Assembly (NCBI GenBank): GCA_905178155.1
Contig: CAJINV010000010.1
Span: 1,819,182 to 1,883,181, forward strand
DNA: 64,000 nt
Reading direction: 5' to 3'
Source: Amoebophrya sp. A120
Taxonomy: Eukaryota > Sar > Dinophyceae > Syndiniales > Amoebophryaceae
Positions 1-10,530 of this stretch are shown in pieces (positions within the stretch are counted from its first letter, which is position 1; every line of letters begins with the position of its first letter). The notes below the pieces were generated by a model. The model did not search any database. It was not told where the DNA came from and was given only the letters and a program-made list of their open reading frames with translations. The position numbers and the translations under genes are program-made.

Positions 1-947
1 TTACCAACTACGTCGGACGCTAAGTATTACACGACCACGCGGCGGCCAAGTACTTCTACTTCTTCCCAAACGAGGAAGGTAAAGATTGCTCTCATGTAGA
101 ACACTCCGCAATAGCAAACTCGCTCGTCATGTTGTACCCAGAACTGCTAGAACGAAGAAGTAATTGTAGCTACTGAAATGTCATAGTCATTCACGAAAAT
201 GAAAAAGGAGTTCTACGCAGAGGACGCCCCTGTAGTTACCAGGTCGGTGGTACTACTTTGAGAATGGCCACCAGTTTCTCGAAGCAGCCACTGAACTTGA
301 GCGAAACAGGCAGAACAAGTCGGGGAACATGGAAGGCGTAACATTTTGAAAGAGAAGTGCTGTCGCCGTTTCTTGCACGCACGGTAACGGTATGATCGGC
401 ATCACGTAGATTCTAGTCCTTCATCGAAACAGGAAAAATATTTTTTTCGTCGAACATCAAGCCGCGCAGCTGAATCATACAAAGCTTGAACAACATCTGT
501 TCTTGAATCTGATCTTCGTCCGAGCTCTTGCATCGGTGATGCGCCAAGAGTCTGCTGGCAAAATCTTCTTCCCCGCCTACACCTCTACCCTCGCCAATCG
601 CGTATGCCAGCCGTGGGCAGCAAAATACTTCTCCATCAGTTCCTCCGCGGCTGCCTTGTACCCTGAAGCCGCTTTGTCACCACTCAATTTCGCCGCGTGC
701 GCAAGCAACTTCACCTGCAAACGCGAAAACGCAAATTTTTCTTCGTTCATCCCCGGGATCGTATCCAAGAAAAAAAATTGCGTTTGTGAGGCAGAAATGA
801 ATGCAGAACAGAACTACACGACGACGACACTTTTCGTGCAAGACAGCCCCTGCCCCAGACTCCTCTTTTCTTCATCACATGTGGTTACTTTAAAACATAG
901 GCTAGCTACGCTTTTCACAGAACAAGTTTGTCATGCTGTTCTTGCTG
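1..947. other. Gene-poor left edge
   Basis: No recognisable gene. A 63-codon minus frame (577-768) has coding-like composition but opens without ATG at its first codon; its first internal Met is in PGMNEEKFAF. It could be a last exon of the large gene to its right, but I found no TIR element or convincing GT-AG intron joining them. The first 500 bases hold nothing I can name. Confidence 0.3.
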
Positions 948-3900
948 TCAGCCCAGTAAGAGCGTTACACTAGCACAGTTCATTTTTCTTGGATAAACGG
1001 GGCCAGGGAAGGTTTTCGGGGGCTTCTGTTCCAGCCAGTGGCCGGGTCTGAAGGACGAAGAAGCTTTCGGCTTTGGCACTTGATGTTGCGCGGAGTTATT
1101 CAGAACGGAGGTGGATGCTGCTGCTGCACCAATACGTCCTCGTGGAGCTGGTGCACCTCCACCACCTGCTGTCGTTCTTGGAACTATCTTGTCGGTGAGC
1201 AAAACATTCCGCAGTATGTCGGGTTGCAAATGCTGTTTCCGGAACCTCCGTGCTTGGTTCAAAAACTTGGTCGGGCGGATTCTCGAGAGAGAGGTAGTGC
1301 TGGCGGAGTTTGCTTTAGTACTATAATTCGTTGTGGAATTTATTTGGTGAAGATGCTGGTCGTGCTGCTCCAGAGCGGGCTCGTGGAGGTGCACGACAAG
1401 GCTGTCGCTGGTGTCACCCTCCACCATCTCCACCGCAAGATGCGCAAAGTCTTCCAGAAACCCGGTAATTCTCGGCACCGGGGTTGCGAAGTACATGTCT
1501 TCAAAGACCCGCTTCGCGTGGATATTGTGGCGACTGATCGAAGGAGTTGTCAGCTCCCCAAGGCTATGCATTTTTGCAAAAGTCCCGCAATCGTAGTGAT
1601 TGCAGTCATGGATGACAGATCTATTTTTGTACGCTAACCAGCAACATTACAAATTCCATTTTTCACGCTGACCAAATTTGTAATGCGAGGATTTGAACTT
1701 CTACTAGTACGATACTTTTGCAGTGGATAAGCTTCGTCCATCTCCAGGTCTAGATGATCCAGAAAAATCTTCCCCTCCGCCCCAAAAATCCCCCGCAGGA
1801 ATCCTTCCGGCAAGAGCCGCAGGGGTAGGAAAAGAAGATGCTTGCGCTTCTCCTGCGTCAGTTTCTGTTTCGCTTTCAGGAGCGTGGCTGTTTTGCCGAT
1901 GTTTGTCATGTCGCCAAACAAGCTGGCTGTGCGTGACGGAGAAGCAGAGTCGTCTTGTTGTGCTGGTCCTTGCTGGTCAATCGTTACCATTTCGGAGATC
2001 GCGGAAGAAGAAAACGGACTTCCCGCCCTCAAGAAATGCTCCTTGTCCTTCCTTGTTGTGTTCCCTATCGCTTTATCAAATGTAAAAATGTCTGGGTGTG
2101 GAAGATTCTGAGCCTTGTCATGCATGTTTTGCATGGGCCGCAATGTCTGTGATGCACGCCCTAGCATCACAGATTTTTTGAGGGCTTCGCGATGCCTATT
2201 CCGCATGACAAATGCCCTCTCCGCGTACCAAAAATTACATTCCCTTTGCTGCTCATGCAATACAGATTTTTTTGGAATCCAAATTCAGCATCACAAGTTG
2301 CATTCTTCCAGACCCAGACATTTTTACATTTGATAGACTTGCGCCAACGACTCTGCTGGATGGGGCTCCAGTAACCTCCGGATGTCGTGTATGAAAGTGC
2401 ACAAATCCCGCCCCCCCTCATTTGTCATGCAAAATCCCAAATGCAGGCTCTGCCTCTTGGCTCTGTTTGCATGACAAGCTCTGGTAGCTCAAATAGCACT
2501 ACACAACTCCAGTGTCAAAAGATTAACATTTGCCATGCAGAACCGAAACTCTTGCTGATGCTTGTATTGCCGTTCATGCTACACAAATGCGGGCGAGGGG
2601 GAGTTGTGCACTGTCACATCGTGCGAGAGGTCTTCCCGATTAACCCCGAGTTTGCTGGTTTGCGAGTCGAAATTCAAGTCCTTGAAGAGCGCCTGAGTCT
2701 TGTTCCCGATGGCGTTTGGATATGAATCCGCAGACGCGTGGTCGTCCTATCGTACTACTAGTAGAAACTGCGATACAAACTTCTTCAGCATTACGAGTTT
2801 GCCATGCTGATTTAGCTTTAAGAAAAAATAATTTTATGATGCATGATTGTGATTCTAGTACGAGTACGATGCCACATAAATTGCTGCGCCGGATATTGGA
2901 ACGCCTTTGCCAAAATGCCGCCCCGGGATCATCACGTAGTCTTCGAGGGCTTTTTCGTGTGTATCCTATGTAAAACAAACGTCCCCACCCCACAGTTGTC
3001 ATGCAGATTTGCATCTACAGGAACATCTGCAATGCGCATCCGCATGAGAGGACTTTGTAGTGATGTTTATGAGATTTGTAATGCTGTGAACAGGATGAGC
3101 ATGCGTCTTTGTGATGCGGCTGTCCTTGACAAGCCCGACTATACTACAGATGGAAACTTGTCATGCATAACTCCCAAAACTTAGAGATTTGTGTTGGAGA
3201 TTTACCAACTTCACTATGGTGTCGGCGGGACGTTTTTTCACAGGATAGTGTGGTTCCCGGTCCAGTGCAAAAACTCCGCTGTCCATGTTTTTCTCCGCTT
3301 GGAATGAGTCGATCACTCGAGCATCACCAGATAGATCACCCGGCGCTTGTCCTGCCCGTAGTCGAGGGCCTGCAATCGCAGTTTGCTCGCTGTAGAGGTC
3401 CTCTGTTGCCCGAATATGATGTCCTCGTGTAGTTTTTAGCGTGACAACTGCACGGTCGCGATCTGGTCGTCCTGACGAAGTTTTTGTTGCAGGGTCTTCT
3501 GCGTGGTGCGGAACACCAGCAGACTTAGCAAACAAATTCTTGTCGTTCATCCAGAGGAGAGGGCTGGTGGTCCGCTTGTTTATGACCACTTCCCTGGTGG
3601 ATCGTTGTTCATGAGACTGGTCAAGAACTACATCCGTATTTTTCGCATCAGCAACTGCAGGCTCAGCGCCTCTGCTTTTGCTTTTTCCCCCTGCTGGTGT
3701 TCTTGCTGTAGTTGGTGTTGGTTTTATTGCCGCCTCGACGAGGCTGCTTTTTTTGTGGCGATGATGCACTTGGAGCTGCTCCGTACTGGTTCTACTACTT
3801 GTTGTACTTTTTGCAACATCTCCAAACATCAGCTCGGCACCTCGTCCAGCATCTTCTCGTAATCCAAGCAAGTCGGCTTGTGTCAACAAGAAGCTGGTGC

Positions 3901-6900
3901 CCCCGTTCTTGCCGGGCGCACCAGATCTTCTCGTAGCTCTAGCTGCACCTCCTCCGGCTACGACGACGCCATCCACAAACCCACGTGATTTAGCTGCAGA
4001 AGAAGAAGTAGGAGAAACAACTCCTGCTCCTCCGAATCGATTGTTTCTACTGTCATCTTCTACTCCACGCGGGTCGTCGTCGTGGTGGAGGTCGAGAAGA
4101 AATTTCTTCTCGACGCGGCTTCTCAACTCCAGACCGCGATCGATCCTGCCTTCCCCGTATGAGTTGCAAAAGTGTCCGGGTCTGGAAGATTCTAAACTTG
4201 TAATGCTGTCTCTGGATTCTAAAAAAAATTGTATTGCATGACAAGCAAGAGGGCTCCAGTTTGTGCTACGCGGAGAGGGCATTTCTCATGCGGTAGAGGC
4301 CTCACAAAGTCCTGTAAATATCTGCGATGCTAGGGAATGCATCACAGACGTCATGGATCATTCAAAATATGCATGACAAAACTCAGAATCTTCCAGACCC
4401 AGACATTTTTGCAGTTGATACTCCGTCTTCGCCTTTCCCTTCCTGTTTCATCACATCGAAGTAGGATTGGTAAGAGCCTGGCTATGCAAGACAAATTTCC
4501 CGCACATGTACAAGATGCATCAAAAATTTCCCCAATTTGGAGCTTGAAGCTTGTCATGCTAAACCAGGATCGAGGCCAAGTTTTGCCATGCAGAAACCGC
4601 ATTTTTACGTGTACAGGAAATTTACTGTGGATACTGGTGTCTTTGGATTGGGCAACCGGATGTCCTCGTCAAAATCGTCGTCGTCTTCAGGTTATGCATT
4701 GCAAAAGTATAATCGTCGTACAACCAGCCGCAATTGCGTTCACGACTTCGCTCAGCACGGGGAATTGCCTACGATGGAACAAATTCATTTCATCTGTCAA
4801 GCATGATTGCAACTCCCACGAGCAGAAGTACGATAAAATTTTGCACAGGATAGCAATACACCTTCTCCTTCTGCGCTTTGCTTGTCGTTGTAGAAAAGCA
4901 GCGGCGTCCCAGCAGCGGCCTTGGCACTTCTGGCGTTCTTGGCGGAAGCGTCGTTCTTGCTCGGTTTGGTATCCTCTACACCGCCTTCCCCGACCAGCAA
5001 CCGCTGCCCGTCTTGGGAAGTAGAGGTAGCACTAACATGATTGCTAGTAGATGATGACTCTAGAAGAAATAACTTCTCGCCGATGATTTTTTGGCTCAGC
5101 TTCCAGTCAAGTTGACTGCCGTTCTGAAAAATCGCGGGCATCTTCAGGTGGTGCGGGTTTTTGTTGGAAGGCAGAGACGAGAAAGAAGCAGATGAAGAAG
5201 CTGTAGTTCTTGATGCGCCACTTTCATGACTGGTCGCGTTCTTATTCCCCGACACGCCACCTTCTAGCCGTTTCAGTAGGTACTTTTTCAAGTGCTCTGA
5301 CATCACAGAGGACAGCCTTCCCAGGCCCCACGTCACAATCGCGCGAAACCACCTGCTCGGGCCCGACTGCACGTAGTCGTGCGGGTTCGGGATAGTTTTG
5401 CTAGCATGGAGTTCTTTTGGAAAGTTGTAGGATAGTTGACGTAGTTGCGTCTGCTCTGATGTATCATCTTCCCGCTGCGAGTTCTTCTCCTCTTCGGGGT
5501 TGATGTTCGAGAAGAGCGAGCTATGTCCAGCCGCATCCACTTCTTGCAACGGCACTTCGACGTCCGCGATGCAGGATTGGAAGTCCAGAAGAAACAACCA
5601 CACCCGCAAAATTTGGAGTGCGTACCAGGCAATCGGGGTGGTTGTTGTGCCAAAGGACGGTGAGTTGATGTCCTCGCCAGGGTCCATTTTTTCGGAAGAT
5701 GAATTTGTCGTACTCGATATAGTTTCCGTGGTATCGTGCCCATATCTTCCAGCGTTTATTTGGCTTTTTTTTTCATCATCGTCGTCGTGCGCCAACCATT
5801 TCTCCAACACAGCCAAAACGTGCAGCTCGACTCTGACGAATTGCAGACAGTAAAACGCCACAACTTCTTATGACAGTGCACAACTCCCCTTCTCCCTCAT
5901 TTGTATAGCATGAACAGCAATACAAGCATCAGCAATAGTGCCGGTTTTGAATGACAAATGTACACTGGAGCGTGGTGCTATTTGAACTACCAAAACTTGT
6001 CACGCAAACAGTGCCACAAGGCAGCGACTGGATTCGGGGTTTTGCATGACAAACGAGGGGAGGGGGAGTTGCGCACTGTCACACTTCTTCCAGCAAGTCT
6101 TCGCATCCGATCTGCAATTCCAACAAAAAACGTTTCTCCAACGTTTCCAGGAGGTCACGAAGACGAAATGGGGAGTGGAAAAGATCATGGGCGGCGGGAT
6201 AATCTGCACCTCGCGACGACGAGGAGGAGGACCGCTGGTCTGCCTGTTTGAAGGGCTCTTTGTTCGGTAGCTTTCGAGCGTACGTATCCAGGCTCCGACG
6301 GCGGCGGGCAGAGGAACTTTCATTAAACAAGCCCCCCTCGGTCAACACCTCCCCACCTTTTTCCTCATCGTCCCGCTCGTCATCTGTGACAAGCAGCGCC
6401 AATATGATACTGCACAACCCCCCCTCCACCTCATTTGGAATGGCACAAATAGCAATACAAGCGTCAGCAAGAATGCAGGTTTTGCATAACAAATTCATTC
6501 ACTCACATTTGTACTGCTGTTTGAGCTGCAGCCAGAACTTGTCATGCAAAAAGTGCCAGGAGGCAAAGGATGCATTTGGTACTTTGCATGACAAACGACG
6601 GGATGAGGGGAGCAGGTTGTGCACTCTCATAGCCAACACAGAGTTGAGCAAAGCCAGCCGATCCTCGACGGAGTGGGCCTCCGTGTGGTACTTCTTCGTG
6701 TATTCCAAGGCGTAGTGGAGATGCTCGGTCGGGAAATCTGCCTCCACGCCGAAGCCCCGCTTCTTCGCGATGTTCGCCCTGATTCTAGCCGCAACCGCGT
6801 GCACGTCCAGGGCCGGCGCGGATGATGAAGAAGAAGTTCTTCGCCTCGCAGGTGCGGAAATAAATCCGCACCTCTCGTGGACTTGAGACGTCACGTCAAT

Positions 6901-7545
6901 GTGGTCACGACTGGTGATATGCATTGCAAAAGCATCGTACTAGTATAAATAACTGCATCACAAATTATATTTTCCTCAAGAACAAATAGGGAATTTGTCA
7001 TGCTATATCAGGTGGAAAGTATAGATTTGTCATGTATGACGAGTGCGATACTTTTGCAATGCATAGGCGAGCAAAGTTGCTGATGTTCTCATTCCCGTTT
7101 GCAGCTGGCCTCCGCGTGTTTTCTTTCCTGCCGACAACTGCGGACGAGAGAAGACGTCAAGGAAAAGTGTTTCGGCGTTGAGAGTGTCATCACCTTCACC
7201 GCCCCATCGACCTACTAGTAGAACTGGGTCAAGAACAGGAGCATCGCCGAGAGCAGGAGCAGCCCCTTCGATTCCCATATTCGTTCCCGCCGATGTTCCT
7301 GCTACGTCGTGGAGCCGCCCGAGCACTACTTCGCGGAGCCTCCTTTCCAACCTTGCTTCGCGCTGCTGGTCAAATATTGGGCCGGGATGGTGTAGGAGAT
7401 GCCACGCACCAGCATATTTGCTCCCGCCCCCGCCCGCTGCGTGATGCCGTTCTTCTTCTGGTTCGAACTTGAACAGTGCGGGCCCGAAAAAGTTCACCCA
7501 CCAAGCGTCTATACTGATGAAAAGAATAAAGTGCCCACTTCTATT
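948..7545 (-). CDS. Large unknown protein interrupted by 11 introner elements
   Basis: I do not recognise the family. The frame opens after a stop near 7546 without an in-frame ATG, so the true start probably lies in an unlocated 5' exon. Exons run 7545-7066, 6912-6632, 6397-6084, 5863-4853, 4687-4634, 4477-4421, 4152-3248, 2956-2879, about 2746-2619, 2384-2336, 2068-1730 and 1559-948, giving about 1,435 residues. Early exons contain the stretch HLHYALEYTKKYHTEAHSVE and then LLETLEKRFLLELQIGCEDL. A middle exon has a hydrophobic stretch (IAWYALQILRVWLFLLDFQ) that may be membrane-associated, followed by Ser/Lys-rich sequence and an acidic DDDDFDED patch. The 3' part has KRKHLLFLPLRLLPEGFL and a low-complexity tail. 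Ten of eleven element junctions keep frame when the element plus 5 nt is removed; the one at 2748-2878 does not. Function unknown. Confidence 0.75.
1565..1729. mobile_element. Introner-like element, family B (degenerate)
   Basis: 165 bp in the large gene 948-7545. Ends read TATGCATTTTTGCAAAAG and CTTTTGCAGTGGATA. The flanking 5-mers AAGGC and AGCTT do not match, so the TSD has decayed, yet removing the element plus 5 nt still joins LDLEMDEA to GELTTPSIS in frame. Confidence 0.75.
2074..2335. mobile_element. Introner-like element, family A
   Basis: 262 bp with near-perfect TIRs (TATCAAATGTAAAAATGTC). Flanks CGCTT and GACTT match at 3/5. Excision joins ESLAQV to IGNTTRKDKE in frame. Confidence 0.88.
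2390..2618. mobile_element. Introner-like element, family C
   Basis: 229 bp, ends TATGAAAGTGCACAA and TTGTGCACTGTCACA. Exact TSD TCGTG. Excision joins NREDLSHD to IRRLLEPHP in frame. Confidence 0.92.
2748..2878. mobile_element. Introner-like element, family B (frame does not close)
   Basis: 131 bp with B-type internal words (TACGAGTACGAT) but shortened ends. Flanks CGTCC and AATTG do not match. It is the only junction where removing the element plus 5 nt leaves the downstream exon out of frame; a 1- or 4-nt offset would be needed to enter the frame reading DDHASADSYPNAIG. Either the boundaries are eroded or the gene copy is damaged here. Confidence 0.55.
2962..3247. mobile_element. Introner-like element, family D
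   Basis: 286 bp. Ends TATCCTATG... and ...TTCACAGGATA with CGTCCCCACCCC near the left end. Exact TSD GTGTG. Excision joins ALDREPH to EKALEDYVM in frame. Confidence 0.92.
4158..4420. mobile_element. Introner-like element, family A
   Basis: 263 bp. Flanks CCCCG and CTCCG match at 4/5. Excision joins GKGEDGE to GRIDRGLEL in frame. Confidence 0.9.
4483..4633. mobile_element. Introner-like element, family K (single copy)
   Basis: 151 bp. Its imperfect TIRs (TATGCAAGACAAATTTCC and, inverted, TATCCACAGTAAATTTCC) match no other family here. Flanks CTGGC and CTGGT match 4/5. Excision joins LPNPKTP to GSYQSYFDV in frame. Confidence 0.8.
4693..4852. mobile_element. Introner-like element, family B (diverged)
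   Basis: 160 bp, left end TATGCATTGCAAAAGTATAA, right end TTTTGCACAGGATA. Flanks CAGGT and GCAAT do not match. Removing the element plus 5 nt keeps frame into an acidic DDDDFDED stretch. Confidence 0.8.
5869..6083. mobile_element. Introner-like element, family C
   Basis: 215 bp. Exact TSD CTTCT. Excision joins QIGCEDLLEE to VVAFYCLQFV in frame. Confidence 0.93.
6403..6631. mobile_element. Introner-like element, family C
   Basis: 229 bp. Exact TSD GCCAA. Excision joins ALLNSVLA to LLVTDDERDD in frame. Confidence 0.93.
6918..7065. mobile_element. Introner-like element, family B
   Basis: 148 bp with full B TIRs (TATGCATTGCAAAAGCATCG). Flanks GGTGA and GGCGA match 4/5. Excision joins MRTSATLLA to SRDHIDVTS in frame. 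Confidence 0.9.
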
Positions 7546-7861
7546 TTAGGGCCGGAAACAAATTTAGTACTTAAAAAACATGTGTAGAAGTTGCGGCCTT
7601 GATCCGTGTGGCATCAGCACGAGCCAGGTCTTCGTCTTTTATTTTTTGTCTTTGATCCTTGTCCAGCATGACAAACGTTTTGTTTTTGATGGTTCCGACC
7701 TCCCTAATCTTGTTCGAACAAGCTTCTACCCTTCATCGTTTTTACGAACTGCAGTAATCTACATGGAATAGCCGAAAAACTGCTGCTCTTGTTGCTGTGT
7801 AGCCCGCGTTCACACAGAGCATTCTCCGACGCCAACTGGAACTGACACTGAGCAACATGCA
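7546..7861. other. Intergenic spacer
   Basis: About 316 bases between the downstream small gene's stop (7862) and the open frame of the large gene. No promoter or RNA gene recognised. It may hold the missing first exon of the large gene. One copy of the word GCATGACAAA occurs near 7667. Confidence 0.4.
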
Positions 7862-9272
7862 CTATTCATGCACTATTGATAGATAATTTGTTCTCCTGAT
7901 TGTTGTATGGGTGCACTTACTTTTGTGTCGGATAGCGTTGATACGTCGAAGAAAGTCTGCCTGGGTTATAAACATGCTTCTTGTCATCTCCTCCTCCTGC
8001 TCGAGAAAGTCACTGGGTGGGGCGTCGTCGGGAAAAATTGCATCTTCATCGGTGGAAATCTGCCCCCCGTGCCGCTTCTGGCTGTTTGATATTTCCCGTT
8101 GATGCAGCTTGTTCTGCTCCTGGCCGCTGGTGTTACCAACCACTCGAGCAGGTGGCAACGCCCTCATTTTTCCAGTTTTCGTACTAGTTTCCTTGGTCTT
8201 CAAGAAGACGACCTTTCGGCACAGGACGCTGCAGAGGGCGCGTATGGATGTGTCAGAGTTGAAATCGACAAAGTTGAAATAATTTGTCATGCATAAAATG
8301 GATGCCAGTTGGGACCCAGTTTCCAAGTCAGGCAAGACAAATTTCGGTGGTCCCTAAGTCCACTTTGTCATGCTGTTTAGGCAAAGAAGAGCGATTCTCT
8401 CATGCTACTTTAGCAGCTCGAGCTGTAACCCCAAACAGGCTTACAATCGGCCTCACTTGCCTGCTCTGCAACACACGTGCCTCAGGTCATGCATTTTATG
8501 CATTACAAATTATTTCAACTTTCACGATTTCAAACCTGACACTTCCATAGCGCGTGGTAGGAAGTCCTGGATATTAAATTGCGGGGTTAGCTGGTGTATC
8601 CTGTGCAAAAGTATCGTATTCGTATAAATGCAAGTCTTGCATTACAAATCTTTGTCTTAAGGCAAATCTGCATTACAAATTTTCTTTCTCATGCTGAAGA
8701 AATTTGTAATGCATTTATACGAGTACGATACTTTTGCAATTCATATGGTGGAGCGAAGAAGTAGAGTTTGTCATTGTCTTCTGTCCCGGCGAATAAGAAG
8801 AAGTTGAAATAAACAACGCTCGCGGCGACCAAACGTGTCGGTCCAGATTCAAGCAAAGCTTTTCCGCGTGGGAAAACGTGAACACCGTGCCATATCAAAT
8901 GCAAATGTGTCTGGGTCTGGAGGACGATGGCGAGACTTGTCATGCAGGCTTTCCATGGCCCATGAGGTCTGGCATAGAGCATCTAGCATGACAGATTCTG
9001 TGAGATCTCTATCATGCCTCTCCCGTGTGAGAAACTGCCTCTATACTTGTTCAGAAGCGGACAACTTTTATTGCTGACCATCAAAGAACGCAAATTTTTG
9101 CACGATCCAGACTTGGCACGACAAGTTGCAACCTTCCAGACCCAGACATAGAATTTGTAATGCATATCCCACCACCCACAGCCAAATCCCAGAGCTGCAA
9201 TTTCTCTTCCGGAAGCAGGGGCCGGCCGATGGCCGCCTGGAGCGAAGCGTGACGGGAAGACGAGAAAGACAT
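7862..9272 (-). CDS. Small unknown protein, four exons
   Basis: Starts at a clear ATG (9272; MSFSSSRHASLQAAIGRPLL) and ends at TAG (7862-7864). Exons 9272-9167, 8887-8746, 8591-8550 and 8237-7862 join to 221 codons. The joined centre reads WDLAVGGGTVFTFSHAEKLC and later LTPQFNIQDFLPRALCSVLC. The C-terminal half is rich in Lys, Glu and Gln, with an acidic DFLEQEEEMT segment. No family recognised. All three introns are introners (A, B, F), and the correct frame appears only after excision: the longer-looking frame at 8689-8982 would stop early. Confidence 0.75.
8243..8549. mobile_element. Introner-like element, family F
   Basis: 307 bp. Ends TATGGATGTGTCAGAGTTG and CAAACCTGACACTTCCATA. Exact TSD GCGCG. 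Excision joins IQDFLPR to ALCSVLCRK in frame. Confidence 0.92.
8597..8745. mobile_element. Introner-like element, family B
   Basis: 149 bp. Exact TSD TGGTG. Excision joins TNSTSSLH to QLTPQFNIQ in frame. Confidence 0.93.
8893..9166. mobile_element. Introner-like element, family A (one end replaced)
   Basis: 274 bp. The left end is typical A. The right end reads CAGACATAGAATTTGTAATG before GCATA, so the outer TIR has changed. Flanks TGCCA and TCCCA match 4/5. Excision joins DLAVGGG to TVFTFSHAE in frame. Confidence 0.87.
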
Positions 9273-10530
9273 GTTTTTTCAGAATGACGGCCCGTCTAGC
9301 TGTAAGAATAAGTAGACAGTTCTGGTGGAGAGATCCTGTTCTTCAAGGCCACACTTGTTGATGATGAAGATGAAGATGGTGCTCAATATAATTACAACAG
9401 TGGTCGTCACAACTACTACTTCATCGTCACATCGACGTGAATCTCCTCGTTCATCGCTATCACTGCACTCTACCACATACGAAAAACAAGACCGTGAGGC
9501 GCTCGTGAAGGGCATGGTGGTACAGTAGGTCGTCCCAACGGTAGGTACTAACAATAGAGCGGCAACCATTACGACATCACCATAACAAGACACATTATGT
9601 GTCTTGTTATGGTGACATCAACAACTACTACACACGACGGCCAACTCCTCCCATGCATCACTAGCCACCTCCCGCCCACATCACAACTGGCTATTTATTC
9701 TTTTTTTTATCTGCTAGTGGCATGTGTGTCCTCTCTCGCAACACAAATATAGACTTCTAGAGTGGCTGTAGCACGACCAGTTTTCTGCGAAGCAAAAGTG
9801 CCAACTGACGACCTCGACCTGGTGACGGTGACCGTGACATGCTATACAATCGGGGGAAAATACTTCATCACCGAACGTTTTATACGTAAACGTAGAAAAC
9901 TGTTGATAAGGGACATTATCTTGCTCTTGCTCAGCGACCGCGACGACATAATTTCAACAGGAGTCTTCATCTGACAACAGAATGACGACCACGGAAATCT
10001 TCTTGCTGAACACAAATACAGAAAAACCCTGCGTCGAATCTGGGTCGGCTCGTTTGCTTTTCCAGCACCCGTACCTGACGAAGCAAGCTCCTAGGGCCAG
10101 AGAAGCACGTCTTCACCATCTATCATGATGGTCAAAGCAACTTTTTCAATATTTGTGTCGCGTGGTACAAAGTGATTCTTGTGAAAAAAGGAATGCAAAT
10201 TATATCATCGGTTTTTTCTCCAGAGGGAGCCCCCGCGGGGGGTGGGCGATCTAAGTAGCACTATCACGACAACGAACGTGTGTGTCCACCAGAAGGCCTC
10301 CGTAATTTTGCTCCTCTTTATTTTGCAGTTGTCGTGGCTTATTGTAATTGTTCCCAACACTTCTCACAGCGTGGTAGTTTCATCCTCACAGGAGTGTGGG
10401 CTTTCTTCTCCCGAATTCTGGTAGTTCCTCGAGCAGTATTGTTGTATTTCGCGGAGTAAGTAGTCTCAATAAGCAGTAGTCCTCGTTGCAAAAAATTGTT
10501 GAATCCGCTCTGTTTATTTGCTCAAAATCT
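9273..10530. other. Intergenic region with a strong hairpin
   Basis: 1.26 kb between the SUMO stop and the start of the next gene downstream. The ORFs here are short and non-coding in character. The only structure I can support is the perfect inverted repeat at 9578-9614. Confidence 0.5.
9578..9614. repeat. Perfect 17-bp hairpin
   Basis: CACCATAACAAGACACA is followed after a 3-base loop by its exact reverse complement. It lies in an intergenic region and lacks the terminal words of the introner families. It could be an RNA hairpin or the relic of a palindromic insertion; function unknown. Confidence 0.85.

Noticed and set aside
2074-2618. CRISPR array suggested by recurring short words
   Set aside because: The repeats are inverted element ends at irregular distances inside eukaryotic genes; no direct-repeat/spacer periodicity and no cas genes.
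8689-8982. 97-codon minus frame reading ...VVYFNFFLFAGTEDNDKLYF
   Set aside because: Looks protein-like, but after introner removal it stops at once; the alternative frame joins all four exons of that gene without a stop.
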